Below are positions 17,993-26,782 of a stretch of 64,000 nucleotides of DNA, in pieces. Both the position numbers and the translations under genes were made by a program. Below the pieces are notes generated by a model that ran no database searches, was not told where the DNA came from, and saw only the letters and a list, made by a program, of their open reading frames with translations. Origin of the DNA: Epilithonimonas caeni DSM 17710 (GTDB lineage: Bacteria; Bacteroidota; Bacteroidia; Flavobacteriales; Weeksellaceae); contig NZ_AUFK01000013.1 in NCBI RefSeq assembly GCF_000426465.1, positions 248,001 to 312,000 on the forward strand, written 5' to 3'. The first letter of the stretch is position 1. Each line of letters opens with the position of its first letter.

Positions 17993-19476
17993 AAGGTGGA
18001 ATTGAAGCGATTGAAAAATGGAAATTCACAGATGAAAACTATGATTACGAAAAACATTTTTTGAATATCCGTAATTCCAATCCTGTAAATCCTAGCGGCT
18101 ATCAGCCTTATACCTACAAGCCTATTTTGCCTATTCCTGCTTTTATGACCTATTCGGATAGTATTACAGGTAACAACAGACAGAATATTGTAGATAAAGG
18201 ATTGAGTAAACTTTCCGGATTTGTAGAATCTTTTGAAGAAATATCTACCGCTGTTGTTTACAATATTGTAAGGGCAACTCCTGATATTACAGATGATATT
18301 TTCTTTGCTATCGTTTATTATGTAAAGAATCTTATTGAAGATTATATGCCGGAAAGCATTAAGAAGGTTTACGGTAAGCTGAATACACTTTTCAAACAGG
18401 TTCTGAGTTCTGTAAAACAGATGACTAACTTCATCAAAGAAAAGATTGGAATCGAACTTGCCAAAATGAATGCCTTTCTGTGTGGTGTCATCAATGGGCT
18501 CATCTCATTGGGGCAAACTATTATTGTGCTTCTGACAATGGTGGTAGAAAATGTTCCATTCTTGGAAGATGAAAAGACAAGTCTTTTAGAATTAGCAAAA
18601 CATCAGGAAAAATTAGAATTTATAGAGGATTTTGTGGATTTGTTTGCAGAAAATTCTACAAGAATCCTGGAAGGAATTACTTCTCTTTTTTCCGATAATA
18701 AAATTTGGAAAGGCGTTTCCGAATTTCTCTCCGGACTGAAAAAGAAATTCCTAAGCCTGAACGAATATTTTTGGGCATATTTTCTGGGAGTCGTTGTATT
18801 TGAACTAATATTGGACGCTGTAATTGCTTATTTTACGGGAGGTAGTTCTTTGGTCGCCGAGCTATCTGCGAAAATTAGCCGAGTAACCAAACAGGCGGAA
18901 CAGCTTGGTGCAAAAGGCCTTAATCTTTCTAAAAATCTTGGCAAGAAAGTCGCAACAACTGCGGATGATTTGCTCAAATGGCTGAGAAAAGAGTTTGAAG
19001 AATTAGTAGAAGCTATTAAAGGCGGAGAATTTTCTAAGTATCTAAAGAATAAATTTTCTAAATTGCTGGGAGAAAGTGTTATCAAATTAGAGCAATATGA
19101 AGTTAGGATTTTAGTAAGGAAAGCAACACAAAATGGGAGTTCTAAAAAGGTTATGTTGGGAAAATATATTAGAGAACCTTTAGAAGAATCTTATAATTAT
19201 AGAGCTGGAAAAGACCATACTTTTTTTGAAATGAAAGGAGATTTATGGGAAGAAGTTGTTTTAAAAACAAATAATGACAAAGAAGAAATATGGAAAATAA
19301 ATAAAGAGTTTATAGACCAACAAGCAAAAGCAAATAAAGAGTTTTTTTTAAGTCACGACCCTTATAATCCAGATTTCTATGACGGATTTTATAAAAAAGA
19401 AATAGACTATTTGACAATAGATTTAAAACATTCTATTGAAAAAATACAAGAAAACCTTTGGCGAATAAAAAAATAA
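17977..19476 (+). CDS. C-terminal part of a polymorphic-toxin-like protein (frame 2 of a split gene)
   Basis: The 499-residue frame has only a TTG available at its start (17977), overlapping the previous frame by 16 bases, which supports the idea that it is the continuation of that gene. It contains two long hydrophobic stretches (about 155-185, FLCGVINGLISLGQTIIVLL; about 265-290, YFLGVVVFELILDAVIAY) that could be pore or translocation helices, a helical region, and from about residue 385 a sharply more AT-rich C-terminal domain ending …YKKEIDYL…. Such a conserved body with a swapped tip is typical of polymorphic toxins. The toxic activity cannot be told. The next gene is a plausible immunity gene. 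Confidence 0.6.
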   Translation: MADWLKGGIEAIEKWKFTDENYDYEKHFLNIRNSNPVNPSGYQPYTYKPILPIPAFMTYSDSITGNNRQNIVDKGLSKLSGFVESFEEISTAVVYNIVRATPDITDDIFFAIVYYVKNLIEDYMPESIKKVYGKLNTLFKQVLSSVKQMTNFIKEKIGIELAKMNAFLCGVINGLISLGQTIIVLLTMVVENVPFLEDEKTSLLELAKHQEKLEFIEDFVDLFAENSTRILEGITSLFSDNKIWKGVSEFLSGLKKKFLSLNEYFWAYFLGVVVFELILDAVIAYFTGGSSLVAELSAKISRVTKQAEQLGAKGLNLSKNLGKKVATTADDLLKWLRKEFEELVEAIKGGEFSKYLKNKFSKLLGESVIKLEQYEVRILVRKATQNGSSKKVMLGKYIREPLEESYNYRAGKDHTFFEMKGDLWEEVVLKTNNDKEEIWKINKEFIDQQAKANKEFFLSHDPYNPDFYDGFYKKEIDYLTIDLKHSIEKIQENLWRIKK

Positions 19477-19494
19477 CAAAAAAAAAATCAGAAA

Positions 19495-19830
19495 ATGGAA
19501 ATGGATAACAGATGGATAGCAGACTACAATAAAGCTGCTGATATAATTAAGTCAGAAATGAAAGATAAGCTTTCTAAATTTGAATTATTAGAAGAAAACT
19601 TACAAGAGAAAACATATTATTATTATTTGGTTTATAAATATCAAGATATTGTTATAAAATTAGGCGGAGACCAAGGTTATGTAATGCTTAATTTAAAAAT
19701 TAATGGCATTACTGCTGATTTATATAGACAGGAAAAGGGATTTGATGAACTAGAGGTTGCTAGCGAAAATAATTTTATCATTGCTGTAGGATTATTAAAA
19801 GAATATCTTGAAAAGAATAAATTAATTTAA
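19495..19830 (+). CDS. Small acidic protein, candidate immunity protein
   Basis: The 111-residue protein (MEMDNRWIADYNKAADIIKS…) is soluble, helical at both ends with a beta centre (TYYYYLVYKYQDIVIKLGG), and has no family I recognise. It lies 18 bases after the toxin-like gene, on the same strand, in an equally AT-rich stretch, and is followed by a terminator. Size, position and composition are those of immunity genes that travel with toxin tips; this is inference. The start could also be the ATG at 19501. Confidence 0.55.
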   Translation: MEMDNRWIADYNKAADIIKSEMKDKLSKFELLEENLQEKTYYYYLVYKYQDIVIKLGGDQGYVMLNLKINGITADLYRQEKGFDELEVASENNFIIAVGLLKEYLEKNKLI

Positions 19831-19837
19831 GTTTTGG

Positions 19838-19868
19838 AACCGTTCAAGAAATTGAGCGGTTTTCTTTT
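19838..19868 (+). terminator. Terminator after the candidate immunity gene
   Basis: Arms AACCGTTCAA (19838-19847) and TTGAGCGGTT (19852-19861) pair with one G-T, followed by TTCTTTTC. It closes the toxin-immunity unit. Confidence 0.75.
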
Positions 19869-19881
19869 CAAGTTTTATGAT

Positions 19882-19889
19882 TATGTTTG
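19882..19889 (+). promoter_or_regulatory. -7 box of the WG-repeat gene
   Basis: TATGTTTG fits TAnnTTTG, 18 bases before the ATG at 19908, after the immunity-gene terminator. No clear -33 element. Confidence 0.4.
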
Positions 19890-19907
19890 TAATAAATAAA
19901 AACCCAA

Positions 19908-21056
19908 ATGAAACCTATTCTTTTAATTTTCCTATTAACCACATTCAAATTATTTTCTCAAAATTCAAAGAAGAATGAATTACTTATTCCTTACAGAGAT
20001 GGAAATCTTTGGGGACTTTGTGATACTTTAGGTATAGTAAAAGCGAAACCTTTTATCTCTGGCTTAGAAAAATTTGCAGTTGACTCTGATTTTATGGGAA
20101 AATATGTGATTAAGAAGAAAAACAAAATTTCTATAATTAATCAATATAAAAAAACATTACTTCCTGAAACTGATTTAGACTCTTTAGAATTATCAAATTT
20201 CTCAAACAACATTTTAGTCTATAAAAGCAATAAAGTTGGATTACTAAGAGACTTTAAAAACTTTATTCCAATTGAATATGATAATATATTCCCAACATTA
20301 AACCAAAGTTATACGGTAAGAAAAGATGGTAAAGTTGGTCTAATAAATAATAATGGTAAGTTAGTAATTCCGATTCTATATTCTCAGATAGGGCGTCCAA
20401 GAAAAGAAAATGATGACAAAAATAAATTTGACTGGGTTGCTTTTTTTGATGACAGTAAAATTGACAACTATGTGGATGAGAAAATTTTAGGAGATAAGAA
20501 AGTAATTCAAGGATATACTGTTTACGAAAGCGAAGAAAATCAAGAGAAAATTAATGAAAAATATGAAAAACGTAAAAGAGAATATAATAGAATTGAAAGT
20601 AAATATGGAAAAATAGTTAGCTTTTCAGATGGTTATGCCATAATAAAAAACGAAAAAAAATACGTTGTTTATGTAACCAAGAATGACGGAATTGTATTAG
20701 AAAATGATGATATTATAGAGGATTTTTATTCTAATTATGGCAAAAAAACTTTTTTAGTGAGAAATAATAACAAATTTGGTTTGATTGATGAGACCGGTAA
20801 AGTCTTATTAGATTCCATTTACGATAAAATAAAATATCAATTCGGTGGGATTTGTTTTATCGAAAAAGATAATAAAAAAGGATTATTTATTCTTAATTCT
20901 ACTTACAAACAAGTTGAACCAAAGTATAAAAAAATAGAAATCTTAGAATCAATTCCCGTTAAAGAACGCTGGCAATTTGGAATATTCGAAGTAACAACTA
21001 TGAATGATAAAAAAGGATTTCTTGGCGAAAATGGTGTGGAATATTTTAAAAATTAA
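19908..21056 (+). CDS. WG-repeat (KWG) secreted protein
   Basis: The 382-residue protein has a signal peptide (MKPILLIFLLTTFKLFSQ) and at least five WG-type repeats: RDGNLWGLCDTLG near 28, NKVGLLRDF, KDGKVGLINNNGKLVIP, NKFGLIDETGKVLLD and NKKGLFIL. WG repeats are thought to form beta structures for protein binding and often occur near polymorphic toxins. It is AT-rich like the island to its left. A charged helical insert (about 195-230) interrupts the repeats. Whether it belongs functionally to the toxin pair is not shown by the sequence. Confidence 0.75.
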   Translation: MKPILLIFLLTTFKLFSQNSKKNELLIPYRDGNLWGLCDTLGIVKAKPFISGLEKFAVDSDFMGKYVIKKKNKISIINQYKKTLLPETDLDSLELSNFSNNILVYKSNKVGLLRDFKNFIPIEYDNIFPTLNQSYTVRKDGKVGLINNNGKLVIPILYSQIGRPRKENDDKNKFDWVAFFDDSKIDNYVDEKILGDKKVIQGYTVYESEENQEKINEKYEKRKREYNRIESKYGKIVSFSDGYAIIKNEKKYVVYVTKNDGIVLENDDIIEDFYSNYGKKTFLVRNNNKFGLIDETGKVLLDSIYDKIKYQFGGICFIEKDNKKGLFILNSTYKQVEPKYKKIEILESIPVKERWQFGIFEVTTMNDKKGFLGENGVEYFKN

Positions 21057-21099
21057 TTTTTCAGAAAATCCATTTTAAAATAAGCCATAGATACTAAAG

Positions 21100-21129
21100 A
21101 AAAAGGAACTCAATTTGAGTTCCTTTTTT
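21100..21129. terminator. Terminator between the WG gene and prc (copy of the htpG terminator)
   Basis: AAAAAGGAACTCAA and TTGAGTTCCTTTTT form the stem; both strands carry a U-run, so it serves the convergent WG-repeat and prc genes. The upstream bases (CATAG…TA..AAAGAAAAAGG) also resemble those before the htpG terminator. Confidence 0.85.
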
Positions 21130-21130
21130 G

Positions 21131-23251
21131 TTATTTAATTTTCGAAAGTACATCTACCGTTTCTTCCAGATAGAAATCCCGTTCAAGATTTTTTCTCCAG
21201 TTTTCTGTTTTCTTGGCAAATGCTTCATCTTTTTTGATACGTTCTGCTTCGTCCGGATGAATGGTAAATTTCAATCCATTATTGAATTTATCCAGACCTT
21301 TGAACTTATCGATTTGAGCTTTACGCGTTTTCATCAGCTCATTGAATTTGGTTTGATTCAGAGTGATTGTCTCTTCTTTATCCAAAGCTTCTTTCCACTC
21401 TGCAGATTCTTGCAACATCTTATAATTGTTGTTATCAGCAAGTTGCTTGTCTAGTTCTGCCTGCAATTGAGGAATATTAAGTCCTGTCAATTTCTTATAA
21501 GAAGTCGTTTCGATCTTATCCCAAGGCAATGCGAACTGGTCAAATCGTTCTCCAACGTCAGAATAAGAGAAGAAATCTTTCATTTTAAGGTCAGATTCCA
21601 CACCTTTTCTTTGAGTCGATTCTCCCGTGATTCTGTAAAATTTCTGGATAGTCAATTTCAAAGCTCCGAAATCATCATTAGTATTCAGGAATCTATTAAG
21701 CTCCACAAAAGTCTGAACGGTTCCTTTCCCGAATGAACTTGGCGAACCAATAACCGCTGCTCTTCCATAATCTTGGAAAGCTCCTGCAAGAATCTCAGAA
21801 GCCGAAGCCGACAATTCGTTTTGCATTACTACAAGCGGACCTGTCCAGATTGGCTCATTAGATTTATTGCTCAAAGTCTGAACTTTTCCACGACTATCTT
21901 TTACCTGAACATAAGGGCCAGCGTTCATAAACAATCCCATAATGTCACCAACTTCTGTCAAAGAACCTCCGCCATTGCTTCTAAGATCAAGAATGATTCC
22001 TTCAACATTTTCTTTCTTAAGCTTGATTAATTCGGCTTTGATATCGTCAGATGCGTTTCTTCCTTTCGGGTCTTCAAAATCTACGTTGAAGCTTGGAAGA
22101 TAAATGAATCCATATTTTTTTCCGTTTTTAGCAGTTACAGCAATACTTCTTGCAAAAGTATCTTCAATAGCCACTTCTTCACGAATCATCGTTACTTCTT
22201 TTATGGTCTTATCTTTTTTCTCAACAGTCAAAGTTACCGGTGTTCCTTTTTCACCTCGGATCAATCGAACTGCTTCATCAGACAGCATCCCGACAACGTT
22301 TACCGGTTCTTCGTTCGGTTTTGATTTCACTTTAAGGATTTTATCGCCGGAAGTCAGTTGTTTTGATTTCCAAGCTGGCGCACCGATTGTCAATTCTCCA
22401 AGATACAAGTAACCTCTTTTTTCTTGGATCAAAGCTCCGATGCCAATCACTTTTCCGGTGAATTGCATATCGAATTCTTCTTTATTTTTCGGAGAGAAAT
22501 AATTGGTGTGCGGGTCAAAAACTTCGGTATAAGCATTCATATAAACTGTGAACCAGTCCATTTTCTTTCTCTTCTTGAATCTTCTGAAAGAATCTGTGAT
22601 CAAATCTTTAACTTCTGCAGTCGCTTTTTCACGCTTCTTTTCCATAGAAAGTGGCGTGTATTTTATCGTGTCAGGAAGTTTGTTGTTTACAACTGAATCT
22701 TTCTTCTTTTTCTGAGCTTCTTCTTTGCTTGTCAATGTTTCAATTTCTTGAAGAATGTTATACTTGATGTATTTCTTCCATTCTTCACGCTGTTGTTTGG
22801 CATCAACTGGATTCACTCTTTTCTTTGGTTCGATTGTCAGAACATCATCCTCGTCCAAATTGATTGGTTTTGAGAGGATGTCCTGAGTCATTTTATCGAT
22901 CTCATCAACACGCTGATAAAGACGGTCAATGGTCAATTTATAAAAAATCAGATTTCCATTGTTTAGGTAATCATCCAGTTTGGTGTAATGTTTTTTGAAC
23001 TCATCCATATCGGACTGTAGAAAATATCTTTTGGAAGCATCTACACTTTCAAAATATTTCTCATAAACATCCTGAGAATAAGCATCGTTAATGGGTTTCG
23101 GACTGTAATGAAGATACGAAAGTGTATTTTTTACGCTGACCATTATGGTCTGCATTTTTTCATCATCATTTTGTGGGGAGTTGAAACAGAACATCAGCGT
23201 CATAAGTGGCGCAAACATCAATAGTTTCTTGAACTTGATTTTTTTGAACAT
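21131..23251 (-). CDS. prc: Carboxy-terminal processing protease (Prc/Tsp type)
   Basis: The 706-residue protein is a periplasmic tail-specific serine protease. After an N-terminal hydrophobic signal (KKLLMFAPLMTLMFCF) come an N-terminal helical domain, a PDZ domain (about 245-330; GIGALIQEKRGYLYLGELTIGAPA) and the S41 catalytic core with the Ser-Lys pair in LSASASEILAGAFQDYGRA and SSFGKGTVQ. A C-terminal DUF3340-like extension with long charged helices ends at NLERDFYLEETVDVLSKIK. I use the ATG at 23251, which starts the signal peptide; the frame is open to 23335. It shares its terminator with the WG-repeat gene. Confidence 0.92.
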   Translation of the reverse strand: MFKKIKFKKLLMFAPLMTLMFCFNSPQNDDEKMQTIMVSVKNTLSYLHYSPKPINDAYSQDVYEKYFESVDASKRYFLQSDMDEFKKHYTKLDDYLNNGNLIFYKLTIDRLYQRVDEIDKMTQDILSKPINLDEDDVLTIEPKKRVNPVDAKQQREEWKKYIKYNILQEIETLTSKEEAQKKKKDSVVNNKLPDTIKYTPLSMEKKREKATAEVKDLITDSFRRFKKRKKMDWFTVYMNAYTEVFDPHTNYFSPKNKEEFDMQFTGKVIGIGALIQEKRGYLYLGELTIGAPAWKSKQLTSGDKILKVKSKPNEEPVNVVGMLSDEAVRLIRGEKGTPVTLTVEKKDKTIKEVTMIREEVAIEDTFARSIAVTAKNGKKYGFIYLPSFNVDFEDPKGRNASDDIKAELIKLKKENVEGIILDLRSNGGGSLTEVGDIMGLFMNAGPYVQVKDSRGKVQTLSNKSNEPIWTGPLVVMQNELSASASEILAGAFQDYGRAAVIGSPSSFGKGTVQTFVELNRFLNTNDDFGALKLTIQKFYRITGESTQRKGVESDLKMKDFFSYSDVGERFDQFALPWDKIETTSYKKLTGLNIPQLQAELDKQLADNNNYKMLQESAEWKEALDKEETITLNQTKFNELMKTRKAQIDKFKGLDKFNNGLKFTIHPDEAERIKKDEAFAKKTENWRKNLERDFYLEETVDVLSKIK

Positions 23252-23365
23252 ATATTTATAAATCTGTACTTGGATTAGTATTTTTTTTCTTTTGAAAGTT
23301 ACGAGTGTATTCAAAAACGAAACCAAATTTAACACCTTATTTTAATTAAAGTATTATAAATTGGT

Positions 23366-23373
23366 TATTTTTG
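23366..23373 (+). promoter_or_regulatory. -7 box of surE
   Basis: TATTTTTG, 54 bases before the chosen surE ATG at 23427. It overlaps the beginning of the longer frame (from 23361) and supports the later start. No clear -33 element. Confidence 0.4.
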
Positions 23374-23426
23374 AGAGAATTTTGAAAAACTCGCAAAAAA
23401 GCGGAAAAAATCTAAAAGAAAAATTT

Positions 23427-24191
23427 ATGAACAGACCATTAATATTGGTAACCAATGACGACGGAATTACTGCACCCGGCATCAGAAAATTAATCAGCAT
23501 AGTCAATGAAATTGGAGACGTCATTGTAGTGGCGCCCAACTCTCCGCAAAGTGGAAAAGGCCACGCCATCACCATCAATTCTACTTTAAGTTTTGAAGAA
23601 CTAAATCTTGATGGGCCTCAGAGGGATTTTTCCTGCTCCGGAACGCCTGTTGACTGTGTGAAGATGGCTTTAGATAAAATCCTTCCGAGAAAACCGGACC
23701 TGGTAGTTTCGGGAATCAATCATGGTGCAAATTCTTCCATCAATGTCATTTATTCAGGAACCATGAGTGCTGCGGTGGAAGCCGGCGTAGAAGGTCTGCA
23801 AGCCATTGGGTTCTCTCTTTCTGATTTGAAATGGGAAGCCGATTTTGACCAGGCAGAAGATTTTATCAAAGATATTATTCTGAAAACTTTGGAAAACCCC
23901 ATGCCAAAAGGCGTTGTTCTAAACGTCAATATTCCGAAATTGAACAAAGAAGAAATCAAAGGCATCAAAGTTTGTAAACAAGCCAATGCAAAATGGGAAG
24001 AAAGCTTCGATGAAAGAACGAATCCACATGGCAGAAAATATTACTGGTTGACCGGTTACTTCAATAATATGGATGAGTCTGAAGATGCAGATGAAACCGC
24101 TTTGTCCGATGGTTTTATCAGCATTGTTCCTGTGAAATTCGATCTGACTGCTTACGAATATATGAATGAACTTAATTCTATCTATAAATAA
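23427..24191 (+). CDS. surE: 5'/3'-nucleotidase SurE
   Basis: SurE removes phosphate from nucleoside monophosphates in the cytoplasm with a divalent metal. The 254-residue protein begins with the metal-binding NDDG (MNRPLILVTNDDGITAPG), followed by VVAPNSPQSGKGHAIT and VVSGINHGANSSINVIYSGTMSAAVEA, all family signatures. The ATG at 23427 gives the family's usual start and length; the 22 extra upstream codons lie in the promoter region. A Crp/Fnr gene starts six bases after its stop and is probably co-transcribed. Confidence 0.95.
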   Translation: MNRPLILVTNDDGITAPGIRKLISIVNEIGDVIVVAPNSPQSGKGHAITINSTLSFEELNLDGPQRDFSCSGTPVDCVKMALDKILPRKPDLVVSGINHGANSSINVIYSGTMSAAVEAGVEGLQAIGFSLSDLKWEADFDQAEDFIKDIILKTLENPMPKGVVLNVNIPKLNKEEIKGIKVCKQANAKWEESFDERTNPHGRKYYWLTGYFNNMDESEDADETALSDGFISIVPVKFDLTAYEYMNELNSIYK

Positions 24192-24197
24192 AAATGA

Positions 24198-24767
24198 ATG
24201 GAGTTTATAAGACAATATTTGCTTTCTAAAAACATTCCTCTTGATGAAAAACATTGGGAGGAATTTACAAAGGTCAATATCCGAACAGAGTTTAAAAAAA
24301 AGGATATTATTTTGAAAGTTGGGGAAGTAGAAAATTATTTGTCGTTTGTAGAAAAAGGGACTGCGAGACTTTTCTTCGAAAAAGAAAATAAGGATTTGAC
24401 AATCAGATTTGTTTTTAATTATCAGTATCTGACAGCCTATGATTCTTTCACTCAGCGGACACCTTCCAGATGCAATGTCGAGGCATTGACCGATATGGTG
24501 GTTTGGAGAGTGCATTATGATGATCTGCAGGAACTTTACAGAACACATACTGTGGGCAATCTTATCGGCAGATTGACGGTTGAGGCTCTTTATATAGAAA
24601 AATTGAACAGAGAGTTTTCTTTTCTAAGCGATACCGCAGAGGAGAGATACCTGAAATTGATGAAAGAGCAACCTGGTCTTTTCAAAATGATTCCGCTCAA
24701 ACATATTGCCTCTTATATGGGTATAACACCACAGGCACTCAGCAGAATAAGGAGAAGGATTTCTTAA
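24198..24767 (+). CDS. Crp/Fnr family transcriptional regulator
   Basis: The 189-residue protein has a cNMP-binding-like beta roll (about 25-110; VGEVENYLSFVEKGTARLFFEKENKDLTIRF split over the core strands) and a C-terminal helix-turn-helix ending LKHIASYMGITPQALSRIRRR. It lacks obvious cysteine or cAMP-contact motifs, so its signal is unknown. It follows surE closely and ends just before a terminator. Together with the regulator at 2.9-3.5 kb, it makes two such genes in the window; they share the fold but differ through most of their length. Confidence 0.82.
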   Translation: MEFIRQYLLSKNIPLDEKHWEEFTKVNIRTEFKKKDIILKVGEVENYLSFVEKGTARLFFEKENKDLTIRFVFNYQYLTAYDSFTQRTPSRCNVEALTDMVVWRVHYDDLQELYRTHTVGNLIGRLTVEALYIEKLNREFSFLSDTAEERYLKLMKEQPGLFKMIPLKHIASYMGITPQALSRIRRRIS

Positions 24768-24848
24768 CCGAGGTTCATTTTATCTGAAATAAATAATGCC
24801 TAGATTTGCAAGGATCAATTTTCAGATTGAAAAATCCGAATGAGGAAG

Positions 24849-24882
24849 AAAAAAGCATTTAGAGAAATCCGAATGCTTTTTT
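24849..24882 (+). terminator. Terminator after the Crp/Fnr gene
   Basis: AAAAAAGCATTT (24849-24860) and GAATGCTTTTTT (24871-24882) form a 12-base stem with a T-run on the plus strand. Confidence 0.75.
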
Positions 24883-24893
24883 AGTTAAAAATA

Positions 24894-24925
24894 AAGAAGC
24901 CGGTATATTTATATAACGGCTTCTT
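24894..24925. terminator. Terminator of the TonB-like gene
   Basis: AAGAAGCCG (24894-24902) pairs with CGGCTTCTT (24917-24925), with TATA/TATA inside. It follows the minus-strand gene ending at 24933 by eight bases. Confidence 0.65.
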
Positions 24926-24932
24926 GTATTTA

Positions 24933-25439
24933 TTAATTAAAAGCATTATCGTAAGTCATCGATGAAAAATCGATTTTCAAGATTGCTTTCGAATCAACGG
25001 GATTTCCATTGCATTTTGCAGGAACCCAGGTTTTGTTAACCTTGGTTGCAGCGTCTTTCAAATCTCTAAGGAAAGGCTCGCTGTTCGCTACTTTTGGTCC
25101 CGCTTCAACTTTGGAAAGAACACCGTCTTTAGTGATATCCAATTTTACAAAGAACAATCCGTTGACAGTATAGCTATTCCAATTCACGTTTTGCTGCAAT
25201 TTTTCCTTCAGTTCCTTGATGTATGCATCTGTACCTCCGGGATATCTCAGGCTTTTGAATTGTGAAGGGTTACAAGAGCTGTCCTTTATCTGATAGATGC
25301 CACGAATATTGTAAGTTACAGAGCTGGAAGACGCATCCATCATAGGGATATCAATGTTCATAGATTCTTCAACGTCATTATTCTGAGCGAAAGCCAATGA
25401 ACTGATTAGCAAGCCCAATGAAAATAGTAATGATTTCAT
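24933..25439 (-). CDS. Secreted protein with a TonB C-terminal-like domain
   Basis: The 168-residue protein has a signal peptide (MKSLLFSLGLLISSLAFAQ). The mature part, with NWNSYTVNGLFFVKLDITKDG followed by a strand and a helix ending NKTWVPAKCNGNPVDSKAILKI, resembles the TonB_C / energy-transducer fold, here without a membrane anchor or proline-rich linker. Two cysteines (near 56 and 142) could form a disulfide. The role is unknown. It stands upstream of nothing on its strand and after lysA (25505) by 65 bases in the opposite reading order, so lysA and this gene could be one transcript. Confidence 0.6.
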   Translation of the reverse strand: MKSLLFSLGLLISSLAFAQNNDVEESMNIDIPMMDASSSSVTYNIRGIYQIKDSSCNPSQFKSLRYPGGTDAYIKELKEKLQQNVNWNSYTVNGLFFVKLDITKDGVLSKVEAGPKVANSEPFLRDLKDAATKVNKTWVPAKCNGNPVDSKAILKIDFSSMTYDNAFN

Positions 25440-25504
25440 AGTATTTGATTTATATAATTTTTAGAAAGAAATTTTATGCCAAAACTGTTCTGATTAACAA
25501 TAAT

Positions 25505-26704
25505 TTATAAAACTTCTATCTGATTTTTTAATAAATCTTCAAATTCGTCTCTCTTTCTGATAAGATGTGCCTTTCCATCCAAAAACATCACTTCTGCAGG
25601 TTTCAATCTGGAATTGAAATTCGAACTCATTTCAAAACCGTAAGCGCCTGCATTTCTGAAAACGATGATGTCGCCTTCTCTCACTTCATTGATTTTTCTG
25701 TCCCACGCAAAAGTGTCTGTCTCGCAGATATTCCCGACAACGGTGTAGATTCTTTCCGGACCTTTCGGATTCGAAAGATTTTCGATAATGTGATAAGAAT
25801 CGTAGAACATCGGGCGGATCAAGTGATTGAATCCGGAGTTAACACCCACAAAAACTGTTGCAGTTGTTTGTTTGATAACATTTGATTTTACAAGGAAATG
25901 TCCACTTTTACTTACCAAAAATTTTCCCGGCTCAAACCAAAGCTGGAATTTTTTCCCGGAAGTTTCCTCATGCTTTTTAATTGCAGCATTCACTTTTTTC
26001 CCAAGAGATTTTACATCAGTTTCGATGTCGCCATCCTGATAAGGAACTTTGAAACCGCTTCCCATATCCAGATATTTCAGATTGGGAAAATGTTCCGCCA
26101 GTTCGAACATAATGTCAAGACCCTGAAGGAAAACATCCGGGTCTTTGATCTCGCTTCCCGTGTGCATATGAAGACCTTCTACATTTAAGTTGGTCGATTT
26201 CATAACACGCTCGATATGACGAAGCTGGTGTATGGAAATCCCGAATTTGGAATCGATGTGCCCGGTTGAGATTTTATAATTTCCACCGGCAAAGATATGT
26301 GGATTGATTCTCACAAAAATCGGATAAGAACCCCCGAATTTATTTCCAAATTGTTCCAGAATCGAAATATTATCGATATTGATATGAACATTCAGGGACA
26401 TCGCTTCCTCGATTTCTGCAAGGTCCACGCAGTTTGGTGTGAAAAGAATCCTGTCGTTTGTGAAACCGGCTTTCAAGCCCAATTTCACTTCGTTTATAGA
26501 AACGCAATCCAGGGAAGCACCTAACTTTTCGACGTATTTCAGGATGTTGATATTGGTCAAAGCTTTGGCTGCGTAGAAAAATCTGGTATTCTTCGAGAAA
26601 GAAGAGGTCAGTTTTTCATATTGTTCGCGTATCGAATTAACGTCATACACATAAACGGGTGTCCCGAATTCTTTTGCTACATTGAGCAAGTCCTGATTTG
26701 TCAT
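25505..26704 (-). CDS. lysA: Diaminopimelate decarboxylase LysA
   Basis: LysA makes L-lysine from meso-diaminopimelate with pyridoxal phosphate. The 399-residue protein is a fold-III PLP enzyme: the PLP lysine is in FFYAAKALTN (near residue 47), HTGSEIKDP and the glycine loop MGSGFKVPY follow, and the active-site cysteine and glutamate of the partner subunit are in GNICETDTFAWDRK. The start MTNQDLLNVAKEFGTPVYVYD is the normal family start. Upstream is a leader region (26705-26906) with its own promoter, a Lys-containing leader ORF and a terminator 16 bases before the ATG, so transcription is probably attenuated. Confidence 0.96.
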   Translation of the reverse strand: MTNQDLLNVAKEFGTPVYVYDVNSIREQYEKLTSSFSKNTRFFYAAKALTNINILKYVEKLGASLDCVSINEVKLGLKAGFTNDRILFTPNCVDLAEIEEAMSLNVHINIDNISILEQFGNKFGGSYPIFVRINPHIFAGGNYKISTGHIDSKFGISIHQLRHIERVMKSTNLNVEGLHMHTGSEIKDPDVFLQGLDIMFELAEHFPNLKYLDMGSGFKVPYQDGDIETDVKSLGKKVNAAIKKHEETSGKKFQLWFEPGKFLVSKSGHFLVKSNVIKQTTATVFVGVNSGFNHLIRPMFYDSYHIIENLSNPKGPERIYTVVGNICETDTFAWDRKINEVREGDIIVFRNAGAYGFEMSSNFNSRLKPAEVMFLDGKAHLIRKRDEFEDLLKNQIEVL

Positions 26705-26720
26705 AAGTTAGATTTTTAAA

Positions 26721-26754
26721 ATAAAAAGGCAGATTCTTATAAAAAGAGTCTGCC
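26721..26754 (-). terminator. Terminator (attenuator) just upstream of lysA
   Basis: In the mRNA sense, GGCAGACTCTT and AAGAATCTGCC (26728-26754) form the stem, followed by TTTTTAT (26727-26721). It ends 16 bases before the lysA ATG, too close for a separate promoter in between. Its 5' arm can instead pair with AAAGAGTTGC (26775-26784), which overlaps the leader stop codon. Confidence 0.75.
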
Positions 26755-26782
26755 GCAATAGATATCTTATGCACGCAACTCT

